In this document: positions 57,261-64,000 of the stretch, piece by piece
How positions within the stretch are numbered: the stretch's first letter is position 1
Layout of the letters: each line of letters starts with the position of its first letter
Program-made: the position numbers and the translations under genes
DNA from: Clostridium cylindrosporum DSM 605
GTDB lineage: Bacteria; Bacillota; Clostridia; Clostridiales; Caloramatoraceae
Direction: 5' to 3'
DNA: 64,000 bases
Assembly (NCBI RefSeq): GCF_001047375.1
Contig: NZ_LFVU01000001.1
Span: 62,001 to 126,000 of the forward strand
Notes under the pieces: generated by a model
Told to the model about the DNA's origin: nothing
Seen by the model: the letters and a program-made list of their open reading frames with translations, nothing else
The model's database searches: none

Positions 57261-58196
57261 TTAAAACATGTCTTTTTTCGCAAGTACCCATGTTACTATT
57301 CCACAGAACACTCCCATAATACCTAGTATTATAAAAAATCCATATGGATTATTAATCATTGGCATCCATGCAAAGTTCATACCGTATATACTTGCTATAA
57401 TAGTAGGTATTGTCATTATAATAGTGATAGATGCTAAAAACTTCATTACTATATTAAGGTTGTTAGATATTATTGAGGCAAATGCATCCATTGTGCCTGA
57501 AAGAATATTACTATATATTCCAGCCATTTCAATAGCCTGCTTATTCTCAACTATTACATCCTCTAGTACATCCTGGTCTTCAGGGTATTTTTGCATAATA
57601 CTAAGCTTTAACATTTTCTCAAGTGTTACTTCATTTTGACGAAGTGATGTTGAGAAGTACACAAGACTCTTTTCAAGAGAAAGAAGCTGTATAAGTTCCT
57701 TGTTCTTCATTGACCTATGAAGCTTAGATTCTATAACATTACTTGTTTTATCTATTTGTCTTAGATAGCTTAAATAATATGTGGCTATTCTAAGTAGTAT
57801 TTGAAGTATAAAGCGTGACTTTTTAAAGGTATAGAAATTCTTTACCTTCTTTTGCATAAAGTCTTCTATAATTCTACTATCTCTCAAACATACAGTAACT
57901 ATGTACTGATCATTTAGTATAACCCCAAGTGGTACTGTTTGGTACTGTACAGAATTATTCTCAACTTCCATAAAAGGAACGTCTACAATAACTAGATGCT
58001 GATCATCTTCAAAATCAAGTCTAGAGGTTTCCTCCTCATCTAGTGCAGCCTTTAGGAACTCCATATATAGTCCTGTTTTCTCTGAAACAAGTTTAAGTTC
58101 CTCTTCAGTAGGGTTCTTAAGGTTTATCCAACACCCATTTTCAATATTTTCTAATTCACAAGTGCCGCTTTCAATCGTTTTAAAAATTTGTAACAC
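57261..58196 (-). CDS. corA: CorA-family magnesium/cobalt transporter
   Basis: A 311-residue CorA/MIT-type channel: a large cytoplasmic N-domain, two C-terminal membrane helices, and the selectivity motif YGMNF near residue 275. GTG (58194-58196) is the start, following GGGAGCGG. A leader with two alternative hairpins lies immediately upstream. Mg2+ is the likeliest substrate; Co2+ and Ni2+ are possible. Confidence 0.93.
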   Translation of the reverse strand: MLQIFKTIESGTCELENIENGCWINLKNPTEEELKLVSEKTGLYMEFLKAALDEEETSRLDFEDDQHLVIVDVPFMEVENNSVQYQTVPLGVILNDQYIVTVCLRDSRIIEDFMQKKVKNFYTFKKSRFILQILLRIATYYLSYLRQIDKTSNVIESKLHRSMKNKELIQLLSLEKSLVYFSTSLRQNEVTLEKMLKLSIMQKYPEDQDVLEDVIVENKQAIEMAGIYSNILSGTMDAFASIISNNLNIVMKFLASITIIMTIPTIIASIYGMNFAWMPMINNPYGFFIILGIMGVFCGIVTWVLAKKDMF

Positions 58197-58204
58197 TTTT
58201 AACC

Positions 58205-58249
58205 GCTCCCTTCCTAGCCTTATCCCAGACTAGGAAGTCTCAGGATAAG
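58205..58249 (-). promoter_or_regulatory. corA leader with two mutually exclusive hairpins
   Basis: Hairpin 1: CTTATCC/GGATAAG (58243-58249 with 58219-58225) enclosing AGACT/AGTCT. Hairpin 2: CTTCCTAG (58230-58237) with CTAGGAAG (58210-58217), whose 3' arm abuts the corA ribosome binding site GGGAG (58205-58209). They share bases 58227-58237, so only one can form. It does not match the M-box magnesium riboswitch. Confidence 0.5.
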
Positions 58250-58369
58250 ACCTATTCAGTTTTAAACCTTCTACTAGGTCCTTCTTCCATAAATTAAACA
58301 CCTCATATTACAAAATAATCTTCCTCACTTAGTTTATATTAAAACAAATCTAATTACAATAAAAATTTG

Positions 58370-59434
58370 TTAATTATAACTATCACGAGGATTTAAAATT
58401 ATAACAGGCTTAGGTGGGATTATTATATCAGGTGACTCATCTTCAAAACGACCTCTGCCACAAATTCCAGTTACTCCAACAATGAATCTTCTCTGATTCA
58501 TTAAGCATTCAATCTGCCTTATCTTTCTATTTAAAAAATCAAAGGAAGTTCTAAGTACTTTTTCATATTTATTTATAGTGTCTCTTATATGCTTAAAATC
58601 ATTTCTTTGATCATGTTTTCCACAGTTTAATCCATTAAATATCTCAAGTAGCTGGGTTAAACTTCCTATTTTATTGAAGTTTGTAATCGTATAACTTCCT
58701 CCCTCAAATGGAGTAATAACAAGTTGTTCTAAAAGGCATTTAATTATATACCTAATTTCCCCTTCAATAACCGCAATTTTATATTCAAGATCTAGCTCAA
58801 TAAGCTCAGAAATCTTAACTATACTTTCTTTTATTTTATCCCTTAGTACATAAACTATGTAGTACTTTAGCATAGTTACGCACTCTGAATCTGTTAGTGT
58901 CCTTTTATTTTGATAGTCAAAACAGCAAAAGTTAACATCAAATAATAACTGCAAAATTTCTTCCTTCCCAAAATTTCCAAACTCTTTTCTTATAAAGTTA
59001 TAGTACCCATTTGCCCTTAGAATACTCTCCGCTTGAACCTTCCATTCTGGATCATCTATACATCCAACTATTTCACTAATACTAACCCTATATATTAAAA
59101 ACTTAAATACTTTTTCAACTATTTGAGGCTCTATCTTTTCAATTATTAAAGCAAGCTTAAAATCCCTACAATCCTCGTCAACGTAGGGAGGAATATATTT
59201 TATATTACATACTCTTCTCCATGCTCTAACTATTGCCCTTTTTTTCGAACAACTATCACATGGACTGGAAGCTAATTTTCCTCCCTTAAGGGTATCACAG
59301 CATCCATCAGATACAAACTCTTGAAATTCATCACCAAAGTTTCCATCTTCATGATCTATTTTTTTAGAGGCTTTAGATATTTCATTGAGAAGTTTATTTA
59401 TTTCATAATCTAGATCTTCATTATCATTTGCCAT
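58370..59434 (-). CDS. Cysteine-rich protein of unknown function
   Basis: A 354-residue protein that I do not recognise. About 14 cysteines are spread along it, including GCC near residue 44, CDSC near 58-61 and FCC near 168. No transmembrane helix or signal peptide is seen. It is mostly helical (long Ile/Glu/Lys segments), with a Pro-rich tail IIIPPKPVIILNP. The Cys content without export signal could suggest a spore-coat protein, but this is a guess. It stands alone and is divergent from the M28 peptidase gene. Confidence 0.55.
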   Translation of the reverse strand: MANDNEDLDYEINKLLNEISKASKKIDHEDGNFGDEFQEFVSDGCCDTLKGGKLASSPCDSCSKKRAIVRAWRRVCNIKYIPPYVDEDCRDFKLALIIEKIEPQIVEKVFKFLIYRVSISEIVGCIDDPEWKVQAESILRANGYYNFIRKEFGNFGKEEILQLLFDVNFCCFDYQNKRTLTDSECVTMLKYYIVYVLRDKIKESIVKISELIELDLEYKIAVIEGEIRYIIKCLLEQLVITPFEGGSYTITNFNKIGSLTQLLEIFNGLNCGKHDQRNDFKHIRDTINKYEKVLRTSFDFLNRKIRQIECLMNQRRFIVGVTGICGRGRFEDESPDIIIPPKPVIILNPRDSYN

Positions 59435-59576
59435 TTTCTCACCTCTTTTCCCTACATATTAAAGTATATTTTCAATACATAACTTTATGATAATTTGTTT
59501 CTAGTGTTATATTAATCATTTTTAGATATGTAATAATGATAGGTTTTTTTTAATATATTTTACCGAGGTGATATAT

Positions 59577-60989
59577 ATGGGAAAGCGCTACATATTTTTA
59601 TTTTTAATTACTTTAACAACAGTTGCAATATACTTTAATATTATTTATAGAAATCCTTACTTTAGTACTAGAAACTTTATGAAACATATCGAAACTATTA
59701 CATCACCAGAATATAGAGGAAGACTTACTGGTCATGAAGGTAGTGAAAAGACTATAAATTATATAGAAGATAATTTTGATAAAATGAACCTTATCCCCCT
59801 AGGAGATAAGGGATATAAACAATCATTCAAACTAAACAATGTTCAGCTCTCTGGGGAATGTTCATTTAGAGCATTTGACGCTAGAGGAAATTTACTTAAA
59901 GAATATGTTTATGGAAAAGACTTTAAGGAAATAAGTTTTGGAAAATCTATTAAAGGAAAAGCAAAAGGGGTTGCATCATCATCTATAAAGGAAGGAAAAC
60001 CTATTTACTTATTTGAGGAAGAAATGATAAATGAAAGTGAAGATGATTATAAACTCGATACTATTCTTTCTGACAATGGAGTTAAAGCTACTATTTATAC
60101 TACTGATTCATATTTTAGATTTAGAACCCCTTATAAGCTTCAAAAAAACTATAAAAGTGGCCTTATAAAGATAATGGTTAACCCTACTGTTTCAAAGGAA
60201 ATTGAAGCTTTTTCTAGAATGGGTGTAACATTTGAAATAAAGACTAACACTGAAAATAAAAATGTTGAAGGTAAGAACCTTATTGGAATGATAAAAGGAA
60301 GTAATCAGACCCTTCCCCCTATTATTCTTTCAGCACATCTAGATCATGTAGGCTTTGATAGTGATGGCACTATATATCCAGGTGCACTTGATAATGCTTC
60401 TGGTACATCCTTTGTAATTGAAGCTGCTAGGATTCTGAAGAAATCAAATCCTCAGAGAAATATAATAATAGTAGCCTTTGACGCTGAGGAAGTAGGACTG
60501 CTTGGGTCTAAATACTTTGCAGAGAATCCTCCAATAGATATTAAGAATGCCAGTGTTATTAACTTCGATATGGTAGGTAGTAACAAAAACATACCATTAT
60601 CTGTTTTAAGTATTAGTGAAAATCCTTTATCTAAGGAAGTCATTAGTATCATGGAGAAAATAAACATAAAATCTTCTAAACTTTACATGGATAATAGTGA
60701 TCATGCATCCTTTACACCTTTTGGTGTAAACTCTATAACTTTAATTCATGATGACACAGATAAAATACACACACCCTACGATACAATAAAAAATGTGAAA
60801 GAAGAAAAAATAATAGATGTTTTTAAAGTCCTAAAATCCTTTTTTACATATAATGATATAGTAAATGATAAAAATTTTAATGTTCATGAAAACATTGATA
60901 AAGTTGACTTGTACTCGAACTATATATTTTTATCATTTATCACTTTAGTCTTTTTAAATGGACTATTATTTATAAAAAGAAAAGGATGA
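59577..60989 (+). CDS. M28-family metallopeptidase, membrane-anchored
   Basis: A 470-residue protein with an N-terminal signal anchor (residues 4-22), an extracytoplasmic domain and a C-terminal transmembrane helix with RKK tail. The zinc aminopeptidase site is visible: SAHLDHVG, GALDNASG, FDAEEVGLLGS, NFDMVG and a final H in IHTPYDT. It probably trims peptides outside the cell. ATG 59577 follows GAGGTGA; an in-frame GTG at 59568 lies in the ribosome binding site. Confidence 0.9.
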   Translation: MGKRYIFLFLITLTTVAIYFNIIYRNPYFSTRNFMKHIETITSPEYRGRLTGHEGSEKTINYIEDNFDKMNLIPLGDKGYKQSFKLNNVQLSGECSFRAFDARGNLLKEYVYGKDFKEISFGKSIKGKAKGVASSSIKEGKPIYLFEEEMINESEDDYKLDTILSDNGVKATIYTTDSYFRFRTPYKLQKNYKSGLIKIMVNPTVSKEIEAFSRMGVTFEIKTNTENKNVEGKNLIGMIKGSNQTLPPIILSAHLDHVGFDSDGTIYPGALDNASGTSFVIEAARILKKSNPQRNIIIVAFDAEEVGLLGSKYFAENPPIDIKNASVINFDMVGSNKNIPLSVLSISENPLSKEVISIMEKINIKSSKLYMDNSDHASFTPFGVNSITLIHDDTDKIHTPYDTIKNVKEEKIIDVFKVLKSFFTYNDIVNDKNFNVHENIDKVDLYSNYIFLSFITLVFLNGLLFIKRKG

Positions 60990-60994
60990 TTTAA

Positions 60995-61768
60995 ATGGCA
61001 CGTTTTGCAGGTGAAATCGACTTCAAAAGAATAGAAAAGAACCTTAAGGAAAGTGTTTTAAATTATGATGAACTAAAAGGTGTTTTTAAGGAAGGTCACT
61101 TTGTAATCAGCGACTTAAATCCAATCTCCTTTGCATATCCTGTTAGATATGCAGATGGAGTGCTTATAAAGCATTACACAAAAACCCACAATGAGCTTCT
61201 TGATATCTGCACACTTTTATGTAATGAACTTGATGATAAAATCTATCTTGCAAACATTGAGAAAAAAAATTCAAAAAGTTTTATAGATCTCGGCTTTTGC
61301 GAAAGATATGAAGTACTGAAGCTTTACAAAATAATATTAACTTTAAGGGAAGAAAACTATGATTATACCTTCGAGAACTACACCTCAGAATACACAGATG
61401 AAATAAATCATCTACACAAAAAGGTATTTGGCTTTAGCCTTGCAAAGGATAAAGATATCCTATCATCTGGGGATAGTAAAGTATACACACGCCTTTGTTT
61501 CAAAGATGGCGAGTGTATAGGATACTATAGCTTTAAAATCAACTCTTCGGTACTATATGGCTATCTTATTAAAATAGTAGTTGAAGATGAGTATAGTGAA
61601 AGTGATGTACGTGATGCTATAATGCAAGATCTTTCTAACTTTTTACTGAAGAAAGGTATAACATTTGTATTTATAGATTGTAGTGATGTAGATGAATTAT
61701 CATTTTTCACAGAAGCAGGATTTAGAGTATATAATAAAAGCTATATAATGGTAAAGAAATTAATATAG
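60995..61768 (+). CDS. Putative GNAT-like acetyltransferase
   Basis: A 257-residue cytoplasmic protein. The C-terminal half (residues 125-255) has the beta-strand pattern of GNAT folds, with CIGYYSFKIN followed by YGYLIKIVVEDEYSESDVRDAIMQ-like spacing and a final FFTEAGFRVYNKSYIMVKK. The N-terminal half is unassigned. It starts 5 bases after the M28 peptidase stop, so the two are cotranscribed. The substrate is unknown. Confidence 0.55.
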   Translation: MARFAGEIDFKRIEKNLKESVLNYDELKGVFKEGHFVISDLNPISFAYPVRYADGVLIKHYTKTHNELLDICTLLCNELDDKIYLANIEKKNSKSFIDLGFCERYEVLKLYKIILTLREENYDYTFENYTSEYTDEINHLHKKVFGFSLAKDKDILSSGDSKVYTRLCFKDGECIGYYSFKINSSVLYGYLIKIVVEDEYSESDVRDAIMQDLSNFLLKKGITFVFIDCSDVDELSFFTEAGFRVYNKSYIMVKKLI

Positions 61769-61772
61769 AATA

Positions 61773-61824
61773 AATGCCAGTTACCCTAACCTATATTAGG
61801 TTTTATGGATAACTGGCATTTTAT
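61773..61824. terminator. Convergent-gene terminator
   Basis: AATGCCAGTTA pairs with TAACTGGCATT, with an inner CCTAA/TTAGG hairpin. T-rich on the plus strand; it may act in both directions. Confidence 0.78.
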
Positions 61825-61830
61825 ATTAAT

Positions 61831-62472
61831 TTAAGATTCTTTTTCATCTCCTATATAAGTAACATTCACCTCAAAAATATCAACATTTGTATATCTACTT
61901 ATTATTTCAATAACCTTATCAATCTCAGATATCTTAACAAGAGCCTCCTCAAACCTTTTAGGGGATGTGTATATTCTAAATCTTTTACTGTTCCCAATGG
62001 CAACTTCTCTATATTCTATTCTTTGAATATCTTCCCAAGGAATAAACTTACCAGAATTCACTATTATACCTTCATTATAAATAGTGCTTCTTAGTGGTAC
62101 ACTTAGCAAAAAATCTATAGTAAACATTACTAAAACTACAATTATAGCTAAATATGTTACCTTTAAAGTGTATTCCTGTGTATTAATAAATTTAAATACC
62201 TCACTAATACTTGGATCGATCTCTTCATTACCTACAATTTTACTCCATCTATAATCTTCGTATATTCTAAAAAGCATTAAAACTGACCAAACTATTGCAG
62301 AATAATTAAACTCTCTTTTCATCTGATATAGTCTCTGTCCAACATTATCCTTAGCCCTAACCCATCTAATGTATCTCATAATAAATGTAGTAGCACAAAA
62401 TACAATAAAAGCAAACATAAAATACACTAAAGAATCACTTATTCTTTCATAGCCATCCATAATTACCCCCAT
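61831..62472 (-). CDS. Membrane protein with C-terminal PH-like domain
   Basis: A 213-residue protein with two or three hydrophobic helices (about 15-35, 60-75 and 100-122). The soluble C-terminal part (YNEGIIVNSGKFIPWEDIQR onwards) has the strand order of bacterial PH-like domains that follow membrane pairs (bPH2/DUF5673 style). The function is unknown. ATG 62472 has AAAGGA upstream; ATG 62460 with GGGGG upstream is an equally good start. Confidence 0.55.
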   Translation of the reverse strand: MGVIMDGYERISDSLVYFMFAFIVFCATTFIMRYIRWVRAKDNVGQRLYQMKREFNYSAIVWSVLMLFRIYEDYRWSKIVGNEEIDPSISEVFKFINTQEYTLKVTYLAIIVVLVMFTIDFLLSVPLRSTIYNEGIIVNSGKFIPWEDIQRIEYREVAIGNSKRFRIYTSPKRFEEALVKISEIDKVIEIISRYTNVDIFEVNVTYIGDEKES

Positions 62473-62642
62473 AATATTCCTTTTAATAATTATACCAAAC
62501 TTAAAATCCTAAGGAAACCTTGTATCACAAATTGAAAATTGATATGTAGGAAAAGTTTCAGGGATGTGTACACCTACTTTCTTGACCTCACCTACATCTT
62601 AAGCAATTCCCCAAATTTTTTTAACTTTTTTGAATTTTCCTA

Positions 62643-62710
62643 TTGCAAAATGAATACAATACATTATAATAATTGTATGTATTAAATGATGCGTTTTGTA
62701 ACGATACAAT
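62643..62710 (+). promoter_or_regulatory. pdxS: pdxST promoter with ATACAAT repeats
   Basis: TTGCAA (62643-62648), a 16-base gap and perfect TATAAT (62665-62670). ATACAAT (62654-62660) and its complement ATTGTAT (62672-62678) flank the -10 box, and a third ATACAAT is at 62704-62710. The layout suggests a repressor or PdxR-type site. The rest of the 62473-62728 gap shows nothing else clear. Confidence 0.65.
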
Positions 62711-62728
62711 TTTAGGGGGTTTATAATT

Positions 62729-63598
62729 ATGGAAAGACATGATCTTAACAAAAATCTTGCACAAATGTTAAAGGGTGGAGTAATAATGGATGTTACGAAC
62801 CCTTGGGAAGCTGAAATAGCACAAGCTGCTGGAGCTTGTGCAGTTATGGCACTTGAAAGAGTTCCTTCAGATATTAGAAAGCAAGGCGGAATTGCTAGAA
62901 TGTCAGATCCTCAAATGATTAAGGAAATTCAATCAGCTGTATCAATTCCTGTAATGGCAAAGGTTAGAATTGGACACTTTGTTGAAGCTCAAATTCTTGA
63001 ATCACTTGGTGTAGATTATATAGATGAAAGTGAAGTTTTAACACCTGCTGACGAAGCTTACCACATTAACAAGAGAGACTTTAAGGTTCCTTTTGTTTGT
63101 GGAGCTAGAAACCTTGGTGAAGCACTTAGAAGAATAGGTGAAGGTGCTGCAATGATTAGAACAAAGGGTGAAGCAGGAACAGGAGACGTTGTTCAAGCTG
63201 TAACTCACTTAAGACAAATCATGGAAGATATAAGAAAGGTTAAAAGTGCTCCAAAGGAAGAACTTATGACTATAGCTAGAGACTTCGGGGCTCCATTTGA
63301 CCTTATAGAATATGTATGGAACGAAGGAAAACTTCCTGTTGTTAACTTCTCAGCAGGAGGAATCGCAACTCCAGCAGATGCTGCACTTATGATGCAACTT
63401 GGTACTGAAGGTGTATTCGTAGGTTCAGGTATATTTAGATCAGGAAATCCTGAAAAGAGAGCTAAGGCAATAGTTCTTGCTACTACTTATTACAATGATC
63501 CAAAGATTATAGCTGAGGTTTCAGAAGATCTTGGAGAACCAATGTCAGGAATTGCAGCTAGTGAAGTAGCTACAACATACGCTGAAAGAGGTTGGTAA
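62729..63598 (+). CDS. pdxS: Pyridoxal 5'-phosphate synthase subunit PdxS
   Basis: Builds PLP from ribose 5-phosphate, glyceraldehyde 3-phosphate and ammonia supplied by PdxT, in a 12-subunit complex. The highly conserved (beta/alpha)8 barrel is complete (289 residues), with [17 protein letters not shown] at the start and [15 protein letters not shown], where the Lys forms the imine. Promoter and repeats lie upstream. It stops one base before pdxT. Confidence 0.98.
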   Translation: MERHDLNKNLAQMLKGGVIMDVTNPWEAEIAQAAGACAVMALERVPSDIRKQGGIARMSDPQMIKEIQSAVSIPVMAKVRIGHFVEAQILESLGVDYIDESEVLTPADEAYHINKRDFKVPFVCGARNLGEALRRIGEGAAMIRTKGEAGTGDVVQAVTHLRQIMEDIRKVKSAPKEELMTIARDFGAPFDLIEYVWNEGKLPVVNFSAGGIATPADAALMMQLGTEGVFVGSGIFRSGNPEKRAKAIVLATTYYNDPKIIAEVSEDLGEPMSGIAASEVATTYAERGW

Positions 63599-63599
63599 T

Positions 63600-64000
63600 A
63601 TGAAAATAGGGATATTATCAATTCAAGGTGGAGTTATAGAACATATAAATCACATTAAAGCCCTTGGTCATGAAGCTTTAGAAGTTAAGAAAAGTAAAGA
63701 TTTAAATGATATTGATGGTTTAATTCTTCCTGGAGGCGAAAGCACCACCATAGGAAAGCTATTAAGGGATATGTCTATATTAGGTCCACTAAAGGAGAAA
63801 ATATCCTCTGGTCTTCCTGTTTGGGGAACATGTGCTGGAATGATATTACTTGCTAAATCAATTGAAAATGATGACAGGCGCCATATTCAGGCTATGGATA
63901 TTAGCGTAAAAAGAAATGCCTATGGTAGACAACTAGATAGCTTTGTTGTAGATCATGTTATACAAGGTGTTTCAGATGAACCTATTCCACTTGTCTTCAT
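63600..64000 (+). CDS. pdxT: PLP synthase glutaminase subunit PdxT, partial (cut by window edge)
   Basis: Starts at ATG 63600, one base after the pdxS stop, and is open for 133 codons to the window end. Motifs fit PdxT: the N-terminal [21 protein letters not shown] near residues 43-50, and the nucleophile loop GTCAGM with Cys78. The C-terminal His/Glu of the triad are outside the window. It supplies ammonia from glutamine to PdxS. Confidence 0.97.
   Translation, partial: MKIGILSIQGGVIEHINHIKALGHEALEVKKSKDLNDIDGLILPGGESTTIGKLLRDMSILGPLKEKISSGLPVWGTCAGMILLAKSIENDDRRHIQAMDISVKRNAYGRQLDSFVVDHVIQGVSDEPIPLVF

Noticed and set aside
58205-58249. M-box magnesium riboswitch upstream of corA
   Set aside because: The leader is too short and lacks the conserved M-box blocks. 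Only a two-hairpin switch is supported.

Overview
The window looks like a chromosomal segment of a motile, low-GC Gram-positive anaerobe of the Clostridium group. The evidence is strongly AT-rich DNA, AGGAGG-type ribosome binding sites with occasional TTG/GTG starts, AddAB rather than RecBCD, ferredoxin-rich redox proteins, PdxST, an ECF riboflavin transporter behind an FMN riboswitch, MotAB and HD-GYP proteins. No transposase, integrase, phage gene or CRISPR array was seen. Most genes lie on the minus strand.

Layout. 1-2228 is the 5' part of a NACHT NTPase (GTG start, runs off the left edge), a candidate anti-phage protein. 2926-9866 is a six-gene leftward sulfate assimilation operon (sir-cysC-aprA-aprB-cysD-cysN) with a good promoter at 9923-9951. 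It reduces APS with an AprBA-type reductase, and its CysN carries a degenerate APS-kinase tail. 9867-10819 is gene-free and dense in structure: three DnaA boxes and two divergent copies of an approximately 230-nt structured element. A third copy lies at 42233-42469. 10820-19206 holds tsaD, a degenerate orphan ABC ATPase, an 800-residue unknown protein, tRNA-Trp, an orphan microcompartment shell protein and a LysR/YeiH divergent pair. 19357-25356 holds an IseA-like secreted protein, rbsK-rbsD, a lipase-like hydrolase, a coiled-coil protein and two paralogous secreted proteins. 25457-36749 is the addB-addA-sbcD-sbcC recombination operon.

36926-37177 contains two tandem small-RNA-like units, each with the same C-rich hairpin and the same upstream sporulation-sigma-like promoter. 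37288-44102 includes tsaE-tsaB-rimI (t6A synthesis and ribosomal acetylation), signal peptidase I, a flavodoxin/ferredoxin fusion and an ABC-F protein. 45256-49821 is a signalling block: an H-NOX chemoreceptor whose haem pocket has all the residues associated with O2 binding, divergent from two HD/HD-GYP proteins. 49987-64000 holds ribU with its riboswitch, tandem amidohydrolases next to tex, motAB, corA with a switch-like leader, a Cys-rich unknown, an M28 peptidase, and pdxS-pdxT (pdxT cut by the right edge).

The most unusual items are the three-copy structured element, whose outer stem shows compensatory changes between copies; the tandem sporulation-type small RNAs; the O2-type H-NOX chemoreceptor; the RbsD lacking both ribose-binding histidines; and the corA leader with two mutually exclusive hairpins. 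No homology search or folding program was run. Family calls rest on recognised motifs.
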